Virus record (IMG/VR): IMGVR_UViG_3300030060_002740
Location: 1 to 64,000 of that record
Source: a virus
Length of the DNA: 64,000 nt
Direction: 5' to 3' (one strand)
Shown here: in pieces, positions 9,442-18,047 of the stretch
How the letters are laid out: each line of letters opens with the position of its first letter
How positions within the stretch are numbered: the stretch's first letter is position 1
The notes under the pieces: generated by a model
Told to the model about the DNA's origin: nothing
The model's database searches: none
What the model saw: only the letters and a program-made list of their open reading frames with translations
Translations under genes and position numbers: made by a program

Positions 9442-11012
9442 TAGTTTTCACTCCTTTTTAGTTTAACATATCCGTATCTTCCGACCCTCTTCTCCTCAAA
9501 ATGTTCTGATACTTCCTTGTAATTTCTATACACTTGTGCTTGTCCTCTCCTTGTTGAAGTCATGATATGCTGAAATAGTGTGGTTTTATTTATCCATCTC
9601 TCCCCGTCAATTGTTCTTGCTTCGGGTGTTTGTGATAACTTAACAAACGCTTTCTTAAACTCTCCTAGCATGGCTCTCTCTTGAAGTGACTTCCGTTCAG
9701 CCTTTAGTGCTAAGTCAAGCCACGACACAAGCGACTTATAGCATTGTCGAGTAAGATATGCGCCCTGCCTAACGTGTTTTTCAGTCACGATAAACCTCTT
9801 GTTTTTGTTTTTGATAACTGTCCCTGATTCAGCAATACAAGAAATAACTGCCATTTTAACCATCATTCCCTGCATACGTGTAATGAAGTTATTTGCAACT
9901 TCCATTACTGCGGGTCTGCTATTCTGCACAAACTGTTGAAATTTGTATGTTTCATTCTTTATTGCTTGATTGAATCCTTTTGCAAATGTTACAGTTTTTA
10001 ATGGGTCTTCTCCATTTTCTATGTAGTGTTCTCTCAACGTTTCATAGATTTTAATGAAAGCATCAGAATACTGTTGAATTGGTTTGGCATCATCAATAAT
10101 AACACCATAATCATCAGCAATAGTTTCTCTAATCATATTCTGTTCTTCGATTGGAACTTCTCTGATGTAGATAATAGAACGTTGCATAGCCCCTGTTTCT
10201 GAAATAGCAGTAGTTAGGGTCTTTGGTATGTATGTTGTAGCCCATGAGGATAGTCTTGCATTGCAGGTAAACTCTCCACCTTCCAACTTCTTCTTTCTAA
10301 TTCTCCAATTCTGACCCCAAAGGGTATTCATTAGAGTGTTTAGATAGTAAATGATGTTGTTTCTATGTTGTGTCTTGCTAAAAACACCCGAATCATGAAA
10401 CTCATCGAAGATTAAAAGTCCCTCACCTTCAAGTTGACCATAATTCTGGACTGGAACTTGTATTGTTCTTGTTTGTCCTGTATCATCATCAACAATAGTC
10501 TCATCTTCTTCTCCCATACTTCCGACCATACCTGCATCTGTTGATTCTCCAACCTCGATTACCTGATAACCCGCTCCTTGCCGGTTATGTTCACCAATAG
10601 TCTTGAATCCCTTCTCAAAATCATTGATATCTGTTCCATATTTACGATTTATTTCGTCAAATACCAATTTTGATACAGGCCCAAAGAAATTATACATCTC
10701 AGTTTTACCTGTTCCTGATGTTTGCATCCAAATAACTTGAACTCTTGTGTCAATTCTTCTTTTTCCGGCAGGGATACATACCATATCCTTACAAATCTGC
10801 CCTAAAAGCAAATAAAATGACAACATAGCGGGAACTTCGTTATTTATCGAAACTTCTACTGCATCTTTTACATATTTTTCCACAACAGATGGTATTCTAC
10901 TTGCTTTTGAGTATTCTCTTCCTTCTTGTAGCGACTCAAAGTACAATCTGTCTATTTCTGCTTCATATTCATCGTCTTGACCTAATTTTAATTCATTTTC
11001 ATTATCACTCAT
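9441..11012 (-). CDS. P-loop ATPase, probable replicative helicase
   Basis: 523 residues from ATG 11012 (GGAG 8 bases upstream; an ATG at 11018 is too close to it). Walker A-like MQTSGTGKTEM at about residues 110-120 and Walker B LLIFDEFHD at about 200 are followed by a NLxLF-like segment and an IPK..TTAISETGAMQRSIIYIREVP stretch typical of sensor/arginine-finger regions. The C terminus (last ~100 residues) looks like a winged helix. The whole resembles primase-associated or DUF3987/MCM-like viral helicases. It lies one gene from primase and next to ERCC4, so a replicative helicase role is likely but inferred. Confidence 0.6.
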   Translation of the reverse strand: MSDNENELKLGQDDEYEAEIDRLYFESLQEGREYSKASRIPSVVEKYVKDAVEVSINNEVPAMLSFYLLLGQICKDMVCIPAGKRRIDTRVQVIWMQTSGTGKTEMYNFFGPVSKLVFDEINRKYGTDINDFEKGFKTIGEHNRQGAGYQVIEVGESTDAGMVGSMGEEDETIVDDDTGQTRTIQVPVQNYGQLEGEGLLIFDEFHDSGVFSKTQHRNNIIYYLNTLMNTLWGQNWRIRKKKLEGGEFTCNARLSSWATTYIPKTLTTAISETGAMQRSIIYIREVPIEEQNMIRETIADDYGVIIDDAKPIQQYSDAFIKIYETLREHYIENGEDPLKTVTFAKGFNQAIKNETYKFQQFVQNSRPAVMEVANNFITRMQGMMVKMAVISCIAESGTVIKNKNKRFIVTEKHVRQGAYLTRQCYKSLVSWLDLALKAERKSLQERAMLGEFKKAFVKLSQTPEARTIDGERWINKTTLFQHIMTSTRRGQAQVYRNYKEVSEHFEEKRVGRYGYVKLKRSEN

Positions 11013-11014
11013 GT

Positions 11015-11713
11015 TCATATCTCCATTTTTTCTTCTGAATTTAGTGTGTCGTGTATTCTTTTTGCTAATACACTGCCAATTCCATCTAACGCACACAATT
11101 CATTAGATGAGGCTTCTCCAATTTCCATTATTGAGCCGAATGTGTCAATGAGAGCCTTTGCTTTCTTCTCACTGACACCTTTTATTGTTGTTAGCACATC
11201 AATTCTTAAATCAGTAGTGCTAATCTTACGTTTCTTTACTATTCGGGGAGTATAAACTTCCCTATCGTGGGGTTGCATCTTACAGACAACACAAATTAGT
11301 TGTGCTGCTATTTTTTCGTTCTTAACCCATAATAATGTGCAATCTGTATCTAAAATTATCTTTCCCATTGCACCATAGAACTTTTTCTTTAGTATTACGC
11401 TCTGTGTTGCTTTAGGCATAGTAGATTTAGAGTGCGATAGTTGCGTTTGTAGTGCATCTTCTACTGTTCCGTATAGAATAACTATGTTATTGTCAAACGC
11501 TCTATCCATGTTGTCCATTTGATTCCAAAGTCTGTTATTGACAATAGACTGCAAGAAATCAAAAGATGACTTTGCTTCAAAACAAACATCGTTGAAAATA
11601 TAATCACCAATATCCAACCATTCCTTTTCAGTTGGTATATTCAGTTCAGATGCTTTTTCTAACACTTGTTTTGTTAACTCAGAGTTTTCTCTACTGTCTA
11701 TCTTTAGTTTCAA
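11015..11713 (-). CDS. ERCC4 (XPF/Hef-type) structure-specific nuclease
   Basis: 232 residues from a TTG start at 11713 that overlaps the primase stop (TTGA) and has GGAGG 8 bases upstream. The nuclease domain has IDSREN at residues 5-10, GDYIFNDVCFEAKSSFDF (about 43-60, the ExK and later Asp of the V-ERKxxxD type) and a core similar to XPF/MUS81. The C terminus has two helix-hairpin-helix motifs (IKGVSEKKAKALI, LDGIGSVLAKRI). Cuts branched or flapped DNA at forks; magrovirus-like replication modules carry such nucleases. The first catalytic motif is ExAK rather than ERK. Confidence 0.85.
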   Translation of the reverse strand: MKLKIDSRENSELTKQVLEKASELNIPTEKEWLDIGDYIFNDVCFEAKSSFDFLQSIVNNRLWNQMDNMDRAFDNNIVILYGTVEDALQTQLSHSKSTMPKATQSVILKKKFYGAMGKIILDTDCTLLWVKNEKIAAQLICVVCKMQPHDREVYTPRIVKKRKISTTDLRIDVLTTIKGVSEKKAKALIDTFGSIMEIGEASSNELCALDGIGSVLAKRIHDTLNSEEKMEI

Positions 11714-12708
11714 TCTACATACCTCCAACACTTTCCTACACAATACCCCTGTGCAATTAGTTTATTGCAACTCGGAGTATGATATCCTTTAGAAACTATG
11801 CCACTAACATACATCTTGGTAACGTCATAATTCCAATCCAACCAGACTTCATCAAGTGAAGCAATCTTCTGTAACTCAACCATAATAGTACCAATTACTT
11901 TTTCTTGTTGTTCAAGCGAAATGTTTCTTTCTCTTCCGGTAAGTAAATCTCTCCACCAATGTATGAGATACACTCTTGCATTATGACTTGGGTTTTCAAC
12001 CATAACTGAATTATGCAAGCAAGGTAGTATCGGTAAACTACCAACAGACTTAGGCATCTCAACCTCTATGTCAGAAGCCTCTATTGGTACTACTGATGGA
12101 AACTTAATTCTCTTTGAGCCGTATCTAATGTCTAGTGGTACAATGTTCTTTGCTGATTGTAGTATCAAATCTAAATCTTCTAACTTGTAGTTGATTGGAA
12201 TACAGAAGTAAGATTTGTCTTCATCATAGGTAGTGCTGAGATTCATCGAATTGGGTATTCTTCTCAAGCGATTTATCTGAATACCACTACTATCCAAAGT
12301 AGGATGGTCTTTAGCCAACTCGGTATAATACTGCTGAATGCACCGGATATCATTTACTTGCTCTCCTAGTGCAATTATGTGGAAGCCTTTACCACTAAAG
12401 TAACTTCTGAACATGATGTCTTGTGATTCTAACTTTTTAGCAACTTCAACGAAGTCTTTGTGTGCTAGTTCAAGTGGTTTACCATGTGCATCAAAATCCA
12501 AAAACATCCTGTCTAATATAACAGAGGAATCAATCTGAGTATTATCGTTGATATCTGCGAAATCATAGACTGTTGTATAGCAGTTCATCTTCCCGTTGAA
12601 TTGGTTGAACCAATCGAGAAACTCACTTTTTGTTTTTACTACCCTTCTTCTCATTTGTGGTGCGTGTCTTAGATGACTTCCCGCCCACACTACTCTCGGA
12701 AACTTCAT
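11710..12708 (-). CDS. AEP-type DNA primase fused to PriL-like Fe-S domain
   Basis: 332 residues; GGAGG 9 bases before ATG 12708. The N-terminal catalytic domain shows the archaeo-eukaryotic primase motifs: FLDFDAHG with D71/D73, SGKGFH with H110 and the IQINRLRRIPNSMN block at about 143-156. The C-terminal third resembles the Fe-S domain of the large primase subunit: C230, then C314, C323 and C327 (HTPSCNKLIAQGYCVGKC). So small- and large-subunit functions seem combined in one chain. It would make primers for the viral polymerase. The first 86 bases overlap the upstream gene, unusually long here. Confidence 0.8.
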   Translation of the reverse strand: MKFPRVVWAGSHLRHAPQMRRRVVKTKSEFLDWFNQFNGKMNCYTTVYDFADINDNTQIDSSVILDRMFLDFDAHGKPLELAHKDFVEVAKKLESQDIMFRSYFSGKGFHIIALGEQVNDIRCIQQYYTELAKDHPTLDSSGIQINRLRRIPNSMNLSTTYDEDKSYFCIPINYKLEDLDLILQSAKNIVPLDIRYGSKRIKFPSVVPIEASDIEVEMPKSVGSLPILPCLHNSVMVENPSHNARVYLIHWWRDLLTGRERNISLEQQEKVIGTIMVELQKIASLDEVWLDWNYDVTKMYVSGIVSKGYHTPSCNKLIAQGYCVGKCWRYVD

Positions 12709-12994
12709 TTGTATTATCCTCCTTTTTATTAAAATTAATTTTAGCAGTTGTCAATTCTAACTTAACTGCATTTGCAACTGATTCTTTTAACTTAGTTGAT
12801 GCAATAGAATAGAATTCCTGTCCTATATCTTCCCATACTAAATCCAACTTTTCCTTAGCGGATAGTTCTGCGTAAATAGCATTTGCGAATCCTTCTACAA
12901 CACTGGTCATATTCTGCAATTCGGCAAAAGTCCAGTCTTTGTCTTTCAACATTGTTTTTACCCTTTCATCAATTGTTATTGTTTCATCACTCAT
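12623..12994 (-). CDS. unknown acidic/basic protein upstream of primase
   Basis: 123 residues from ATG 12994 (AAGGA-type site upstream; an earlier ATG at 13012 overlapping the previous stop is possible). N-terminal ~90 residues are helical and acidic (SVVEGFANAIYAELSAKEKLD). The tail is Lys/Ser-rich (TNEKKGSKNKK), possibly unstructured and nucleic-acid binding. Its 3' end overlaps the primase start by 86 bases in another frame. No family recognised. Confidence 0.6.
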   Translation of the reverse strand: MSDETITIDERVKTMLKDKDWTFAELQNMTSVVEGFANAIYAELSAKEKLDLVWEDIGQEFYSIASTKLKESVANAVKLELTTAKINFNKKEDNTNEVSESSVGGKSSKTRTTNEKKGSKNKK

Positions 12995-13011
12995 TTCTTT
13001 TTCTTCCTTCA

Positions 13012-13902
13012 TTATAGCCACCCCGATGACTGCGCTTCGTCACAAATTGAGTAGTATGAACAGTTGGGACAACTGCGAGGTTTGTAATCTGTTGGGAATA
13101 CTCCTCTTTCATATGCGTGAACAATATTTGCTAATCTCTTCAACAGAGCAGTAGTGCTTGCCTTCTTTACTTCTTCAAGGTGCATAACGTTATTCTTAGG
13201 AAAGAACCAAGCCCAATGCGTTATTTGTTTATCTCTTGTTAGACCCAATGCTTCTATATCTTCATCTGTCGCATTATCAAACAATAACTTGTAGAAAGCC
13301 ATTTCCAATCTCATATTAGATGCTTTACTACTATGATTGTACTTTCCTGTTTTTAGTTCCATAGGTATGTATCCTTCTTCGACTTCAAACATTCTATCTA
13401 TAATTCCTTGCAGATGAACGATGTAATCTCCTTCTAATCTAATCGAAGGAAAGTCCTCACGCCTTATCTCAAACTTGGCATTCAAAGTTGCCTCGTTAAT
13501 TACAGGTAAGAAAGAATCCAATGTTCCTTCTTCTTTAGCATCTAAGAATCTATTTGCTTCAAATGAAGCAATAGTTTCATACATGTAACTCATCTCATCT
13601 AAAGGAAAGAGAGTGTAACAATAATTCAACAACTCGTCGGATGAAAGATTCTCAGCCTTAGCAATGTCAAAATCATTAAAGAAGTCCTCTCTTGCATTGT
13701 GAACTAAAGTTCCTTGATACATTGCTTCTGTTGTATCTTGTGGCTTCTGTTCAATGTAATTAAACTCATATTTCTTAGGACACCATTTGAACCCCATAAA
13801 CGAGGATTTGGTTATCTTAAGTATAGGTAAACTATCATCACCATATGTTTTAGGATTCCATTGGTATGTGTATTCATTTGTATTACTGCTTGGTCTGCTC
13901 AT
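13012..13902 (-). CDS. Cas4/RecB-like PD-(D/E)XK nuclease with Fe-S cysteines
   Basis: 296 residues. A first Cys (FKWCPKKYEFNYI, about 40) plus a C-terminal cluster RSCPNCSYYSIC frame a RecB-family nuclease core: LVHNAREDFF (His motif), GIIDRMF (Asp) and IPMELKTGKY (ExK). This is the layout of Cas4, AddB and similar 5'-3' exonucleases with a 4Fe-4S cluster. There are no CRISPR genes nearby, so a role in viral replication or recombination is more likely than spacer acquisition. It starts inside the preceding gene (20-base overlap). Confidence 0.85.
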   Translation of the reverse strand: MSRPSSNTNEYTYQWNPKTYGDDSLPILKITKSSFMGFKWCPKKYEFNYIEQKPQDTTEAMYQGTLVHNAREDFFNDFDIAKAENLSSDELLNYCYTLFPLDEMSYMYETIASFEANRFLDAKEEGTLDSFLPVINEATLNAKFEIRREDFPSIRLEGDYIVHLQGIIDRMFEVEEGYIPMELKTGKYNHSSKASNMRLEMAFYKLLFDNATDEDIEALGLTRDKQITHWAWFFPKNNVMHLEEVKKASTTALLKRLANIVHAYERGVFPTDYKPRSCPNCSYYSICDEAQSSGWL

Positions 13903-14320
13903 TTCTTATTCTCTCCATATATTTTTTTCTTCTTTCTATTGCGTTTAGTTTTTCTAATTCTGAACTATTGTTTCTTCGATTCATCTTTCTTTGTTTTATA
14001 ACCTTATCAACTTCCTCTAAGTTACTTACGATACAATCATTGCACTTGCAACCTTCGGGACATTCAGTTGATTCAGTTAATTCAGGTGCATCAACCAACC
14101 CCATCTTAGGCATTCCCTTTTCTACATACACTTGATATCCTATTACATATTTAGGTTTATCAAACATTATAGTTTGGGCTATGAAGTCTTCCTTTAATTC
14201 TACTACTTCTCTTGTAGAAGTTACTTTTGGTGGTCTAAACCTTTGATAGAGTTTGATTAACTTATCAACTCTTTTTTGGTTAGACCATGATAGGGATTTG
14301 TATATTCTCTTCAAAACCAT
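13883..14320 (-). CDS. unknown Cys-rich basic protein downstream of polymerase
   Basis: 145 residues; ATG 14320 overlaps the end of the polymerase C-terminal gene (GGAG 8 bases upstream). A basic N terminus and a helical basic C terminus (VIKQRKMNRRNNSSELEKLNAIERRKKYMERI) flank a cysteine knot CPEGCKCNDC at about 95-104, a probable metal site. No family recognised. Its tight coupling to the polymerase suggests an accessory role. Confidence 0.55.
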   Translation of the reverse strand: MVLKRIYKSLSWSNQKRVDKLIKLYQRFRPPKVTSTREVVELKEDFIAQTIMFDKPKYVIGYQVYVEKGMPKMGLVDAPELTESTECPEGCKCNDCIVSNLEEVDKVIKQRKMNRRNNSSELEKLNAIERRKKYMERIRNEQTKQ

Positions 14321-15231
14321 TCATCCAACTCCGTTTGATTGTTATCTTTCATTATCTTAGATACATCCCACCCCATTGCTTCATAGATAGGTTCGGCTTT
14401 ACTTACAATAGAAGAAGCATAATGCCTGTAATCAGGTGTGTATCCTTCCAACTCAGCATAGGTGCTTTTTGAGATGTACCTTGGACTGACATATGTTTTA
14501 TTCATAGGATGGTAATACGTATCTGTAATATTGACTATTTTCAGATACAAGTACGAGTCATCTATCTCGTTGTCAGGATTTGTGTAATTGTGATAGATTA
14601 CTCCTTCTATACCTGAACCTATAATTGCTCTCTTGCCTTCTAATGTTACATATGTAGGATTATTGCAACAAACTTTAGTTGGGTCATTTACTAAATCCAT
14701 CAGCGATATCTTAGGGTTCTTTCTCTTAGAATAGAATCCTTCCTTTGTACAATTACTACATTTGACGTTGAACCTTTCTTCACGATATCTACTTCGTTGT
14801 GCAAGTTTGGATATTTCAATATCTCCACTCAAAACTCTTCGATACTCAGACTGTAAGAAAGAAGTTATCTCTTCTTCTGTCTGTTCTTTAACCCATCTGT
14901 CTAAGACTTCTAATTGAATCTCCTTAGCAAGAGGAGTGATTGCTACTCTCTTTGCCGTGAATCCTGTCATTGTGAATTGTAACTCATCGAGAAACTCTCC
15001 GTCTTTCCATGATATCAGACCTGCATTTCTATTCTTTTTACATCCCACACCCAACGTCTTGAAGAACTTCTCAAACTCTAAGGTTACAGGGTGTTCCTCT
15101 AATCCCAACAAGTTTGGAAACTTCTCCCTGACATGAGCATTGAGAATCTGTAAAACATCTTCTGCCTTACTAATATCATCATCTCCCATCTCTACATAGA
15201 TGGAATCTGTGTGTCCATAAACTACTTTCAT
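14311..15231 (-). CDS. polB (part 2): family B DNA polymerase, C-terminal piece (palm motif C and thumb)
   Basis: 306 residues. It starts only four residues before motif C: VVYGHTDSIYVE (residues 3-14), where the usual YGDTDS has His in place of the first Asp while the second (D9) is kept. The thumb follows (TGFTAKRVAIT, a KKxY-like region). An insertion with KCSNC...VCCNN at about 160-195 could bind zinc. The last eight residues, QTELDEWF, are a textbook PIP box (QxxLxxWF) for PCNA. ATG 15231 overlaps the stop of the N-terminal piece (TAATG). It must pair with that piece to form an active enzyme. Confidence 0.9.
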   Translation of the reverse strand: MKVVYGHTDSIYVEMGDDDISKAEDVLQILNAHVREKFPNLLGLEEHPVTLEFEKFFKTLGVGCKKNRNAGLISWKDGEFLDELQFTMTGFTAKRVAITPLAKEIQLEVLDRWVKEQTEEEITSFLQSEYRRVLSGDIEISKLAQRSRYREERFNVKCSNCTKEGFYSKRKNPKISLMDLVNDPTKVCCNNPTYVTLEGKRAIIGSGIEGVIYHNYTNPDNEIDDSYLYLKIVNITDTYYHPMNKTYVSPRYISKSTYAELEGYTPDYRHYASSIVSKAEPIYEAMGWDVSKIMKDNNQTELDEWF

Positions 15232-16916
15232 TATAATTCCCTCACTTTGAATGCCGCTTCTCTGATAGCCTCTCTTGCACTTGCAGTGATACTTGCGGCT
15301 AAATCAACGTTAGCCCAACCAAACCCCTGATATGCAATAATACCATAGAAAGAGGCCATCAATCTCTTTACTGCTAACTGGTTGTTATTCCACTTGTTAA
15401 ACTCTGATTTGTCTTTAGCACTCTTCATGTTTTTCTTATACTCATTACGAAGTTTTTTCAGTTCCAATACCGCTTTTGGTAAAAGACCTAACCTATCCGT
15501 TTTGAAATACATCATCCTCTTTTCTTTGACCTCGGAGAAATCTCTTGGTATTGCCAAATTGACTGCGAACTCTGTTGGTTCAAGTGAAATTGTTTCCCAA
15601 GATATATTTCGTGATACAATCATACTTGGATATAGACCTGCAAAATCAAATGCGGCAACATTGTTGTGAATGCCATTTGTGCCTTGTGTGAGGGGATTGT
15701 ATATCATAGCCCCGTCATAGTCCTTGCGTTCCCCTTTGCGTCCCGTAGGAGCCTTCCAAGAGGCATTACGCATGAAATATATTCCACCCATGTTACTTGC
15801 ATAGAAGCAAGCGTCAAATGGAGCAATCAGGAGTTTCTGCAAAGCCAAAACCGCATCAATACAATGATTATTCTCATCAATCTTTACTAACAACTCAACG
15901 TCCTTCTCAGCATATTCTAAGTAAGTATCTGCATCTTCTGTCCATGCCTTCTTGAAGAAGTCATTCTTATCAGGAAACTTTTCACTTACTAACTTCTTTT
16001 CACCCAAAATGGTTTCTGAAACATAGTCCAATGAAAGAGAAGGCAATGTTCCCTTCTGTGCATCATTCCATTGACGCTCAAAGACCAAATCTAATGCCAC
16101 TGTGATAACACCCTTAATTGGTTGATTGATAGGTGAGAACCTTTCTACTCTTGATTTCCAAATACTAGGTGAATTATTCTTCCAACCTATACCTGTAATC
16201 TCCCCAAACGGAGACATTACTCTTGGGTCTAATTCATGGTGAACCATGCGTATCAATAACTTAGGTAAGTCGAACTTCCACCCGAACCAAGAGATAAGCA
16301 TATCAGGCTCTTTATCTACAAACATAGCCATGAATCTTGAGAGCATATGCCTTTCGTTTCTACAAACTATTAGTTCGCTTGAGTCAACAAACCTTTCTTC
16401 ATTGATATCAACATTAGATGGATACCATACAAACGTGTAGTATTTTTCATCAAAGTTATCGTAAACTACGATACAGGTGATTGCTTCATTGTACTCTCCA
16501 CTTTGCATCCACTCCATATCCCAATACCATTTTCTTGGTTTCTGTTCAGGAATATCATCTAGTTCATCAACTGCATATCTGTAATAATGGGCAACATCTG
16601 CTTCATATGTATCAATGCCCATCTTATCTAATGCAGTCCTAATGTCCTTAGCATATCTAGGATGATTAGGAGTCCATGTGACTTTATCCAAAGGTTCACC
16701 GTAGAGATTATTCTCTTCCGTTCTTTCAGAACTAACTTCTAACCTAAAACTACCATGATTGTCTTTACAGGGTATAGATATATCTCTATCAACAGTCCCT
16801 CTATCAACATAGAAGTATGGTCTAAACTCTGAATGAGACACAATCTTAGATTGAATCTCACCATCAGTGTTTCTCCACCTTACTCCTATTCCTTCTTCTA
16901 AATTACATATTATCAT
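15231..16916 (-). CDS. polB (part 1): family B DNA polymerase, N-terminal piece (exonuclease, motifs A and B)
   Basis: 561 residues from ATG 16916 (GGTGAT just upstream). The exonuclease domain has WDMEW (D133/E135), WFGWKFDLP (D216) and YAEKD (Y335/D339). Polymerase motif A is DFAGLYPS (424-431). Motif B is KRLMASFYG (517-525), where KxxxNSxYG normally has Asn; here it is Ala. The chain ends at AREAIREAAFKVREL, exactly before the beta-hairpin of motif C, which the next gene supplies. Total of both pieces is 867 residues, normal for the family. Split polymerases are known in Methanothermobacter and Nanoarchaeum. Confidence 0.9.
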   Translation of the reverse strand: MIICNLEEGIGVRWRNTDGEIQSKIVSHSEFRPYFYVDRGTVDRDISIPCKDNHGSFRLEVSSERTEENNLYGEPLDKVTWTPNHPRYAKDIRTALDKMGIDTYEADVAHYYRYAVDELDDIPEQKPRKWYWDMEWMQSGEYNEAITCIVVYDNFDEKYYTFVWYPSNVDINEERFVDSSELIVCRNERHMLSRFMAMFVDKEPDMLISWFGWKFDLPKLLIRMVHHELDPRVMSPFGEITGIGWKNNSPSIWKSRVERFSPINQPIKGVITVALDLVFERQWNDAQKGTLPSLSLDYVSETILGEKKLVSEKFPDKNDFFKKAWTEDADTYLEYAEKDVELLVKIDENNHCIDAVLALQKLLIAPFDACFYASNMGGIYFMRNASWKAPTGRKGERKDYDGAMIYNPLTQGTNGIHNNVAAFDFAGLYPSMIVSRNISWETISLEPTEFAVNLAIPRDFSEVKEKRMMYFKTDRLGLLPKAVLELKKLRNEYKKNMKSAKDKSEFNKWNNNQLAVKRLMASFYGIIAYQGFGWANVDLAASITASAREAIREAAFKVREL

Positions 16917-16921
16917 TATTA

Positions 16922-17698
16922 TCACCTATTGATGTACGGTGCTTTCAAAAGCATTCTTGTCGGTGTTACAAACAAGATTGGTGCGTCATCTTTAATGTAA
17001 AGACGAACTGTTCCTTTGAGGAACTTGGAAACTTGACCATTGAACTCAACAGTAGCATCTTCGCCTTCTGACATTGTAGTTTCAATAACTACATCAAACT
17101 TATCGGTTATGCTTTTCCTACTTGACATGATTAGACTTTCTTCTTGTTCATCATAATCAAACTTGTATCGTGCAAGCCCAACAACATCACAACTCTTACT
17201 TGCTGAAAGTATCTCGTCTTCCGATATAACTACCTCAGTCTTGTATTCTGTTTTGCCGAAGGTAGGCATACCTTCACCCATACTACGCAATGTCTTGTGA
17301 AAGACTTCTCCTCTACTAATCATATTGGGTGTAGGGTGTTCTTCTACTAACGGAACTCTTGCAGTTGAACTATCGTTCTTTATCGTCAGATAGTCTCCGA
17401 ACTCCAAAGTAACTAGTCCTGTAAACCCCTTGAGATACTTTACAGTTTTCTCAATATCAATTATAGTTCTACCACTTGTAGTGAGTTGGCCCTCATCTAA
17501 TCTTAGACGGATAACTGCCATGTTTATGTTATCTGCATTGTATGCTACAAGATAATCTCCCTCTGTCTTCAATAGTGCATAGTTACTAACCTGTCCATTC
17601 TTGGAAGTATCACCACTATTGTATTTACCTTTAACCGCAATCTCTTCAATTAATTCTCTAAATATATTTACTTCTATTTCTAATTCCATTTTAATCAT
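16922..17698 (-). CDS. pcn: PCNA-like sliding clamp
   Basis: 258 residues (or 255 from an ATG at 17689 with better spacing to GAG). Two-domain clamp pattern: the N-terminal strand MELEIEVNIFRELIEEIA, an interdomain region with LVEEHPTPNMISRG, and a characteristic ending LYIKDDAPILFVTPTRMLLKAPYI, matching PCNA's (P)l....f....g...yylAP. It tethers the polymerase and other PIP-box proteins; two such motifs occur in this operon. The gene lies directly upstream of the polymerase with 6 bases between. Confidence 0.85.
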   Translation of the reverse strand: MIKMELEIEVNIFRELIEEIAVKGKYNSGDTSKNGQVSNYALLKTEGDYLVAYNADNINMAVIRLRLDEGQLTTSGRTIIDIEKTVKYLKGFTGLVTLEFGDYLTIKNDSSTARVPLVEEHPTPNMISRGEVFHKTLRSMGEGMPTFGKTEYKTEVVISEDEILSASKSCDVVGLARYKFDYDEQEESLIMSSRKSITDKFDVVIETTMSEGEDATVEFNGQVSKFLKGTVRLYIKDDAPILFVTPTRMLLKAPYINR

Positions 17699-17716
17699 CT
17701 CTTTTGTGAAGATATC

Positions 17717-17736
17717 CCTACCCCTTTCAGGGTAGG
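17717..17736. repeat. stem-loop CCTACCC/GGGTAGG before the clamp gene
   Basis: Arms at 17717-17723 and 17730-17736 with a 6-base loop, in the 55-base gap between the zinc-protein gene and the clamp gene, one of the few real gaps in this operon. It may adjust transcription or mRNA stability for the clamp. Confidence 0.5.
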
Positions 17737-17753
17737 AGATACCTTCTTTGTGT

Positions 17754-18047
17754 TCATCCCCAAATGAACTTCTGTTCTTTTCTCATGCTCAATATCCTTT
17801 CTGAACATGAAGGGCAGAAAAACTGATTCTTACCCAAAGTCTTCAAGAAACGCCAACCTTGTGCTTTTGCTACTTGTTTAATTTCAGTAGCATTACGCGC
17901 ATCAATTACTTTCAGGTCTATACATTTCTTGCATTTTATTCGTTCCCCCTTTACTGCAACTGAAGGATGACCAACACACTCCAAATGTAGCATTGTTGTG
18001 TATTGTCTAATCCTCTCAACGTTCATCCAATCTTCGCTTTCACTCAT
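17754..18047 (-). CDS. zinc-ribbon protein
   Basis: 97 residues. CKKC at about 38-41 and CPSC at about 78-81 (FFCPSCSERILSMR) form a likely zinc ribbon; a single CVGHPS lies earlier. Starts on the last base of the Sak4-like gene's stop. Lies between Sak4 and PCNA, so it is probably part of the replication/recombination machinery, but the function is unknown. Confidence 0.6.
   Translation of the reverse strand: MSESEDWMNVERIRQYTTMLHLECVGHPSVAVKGERIKCKKCIDLKVIDARNATEIKQVAKAQGWRFLKTLGKNQFFCPSCSERILSMRKEQKFIWG

Noticed and set aside
13012-13902. Cas4-like nuclease as sign of a CRISPR system
   Set aside because: No repeats with regular spacers and no other cas genes in the window; Cas4-like nucleases are common in archaeal virus replication modules.
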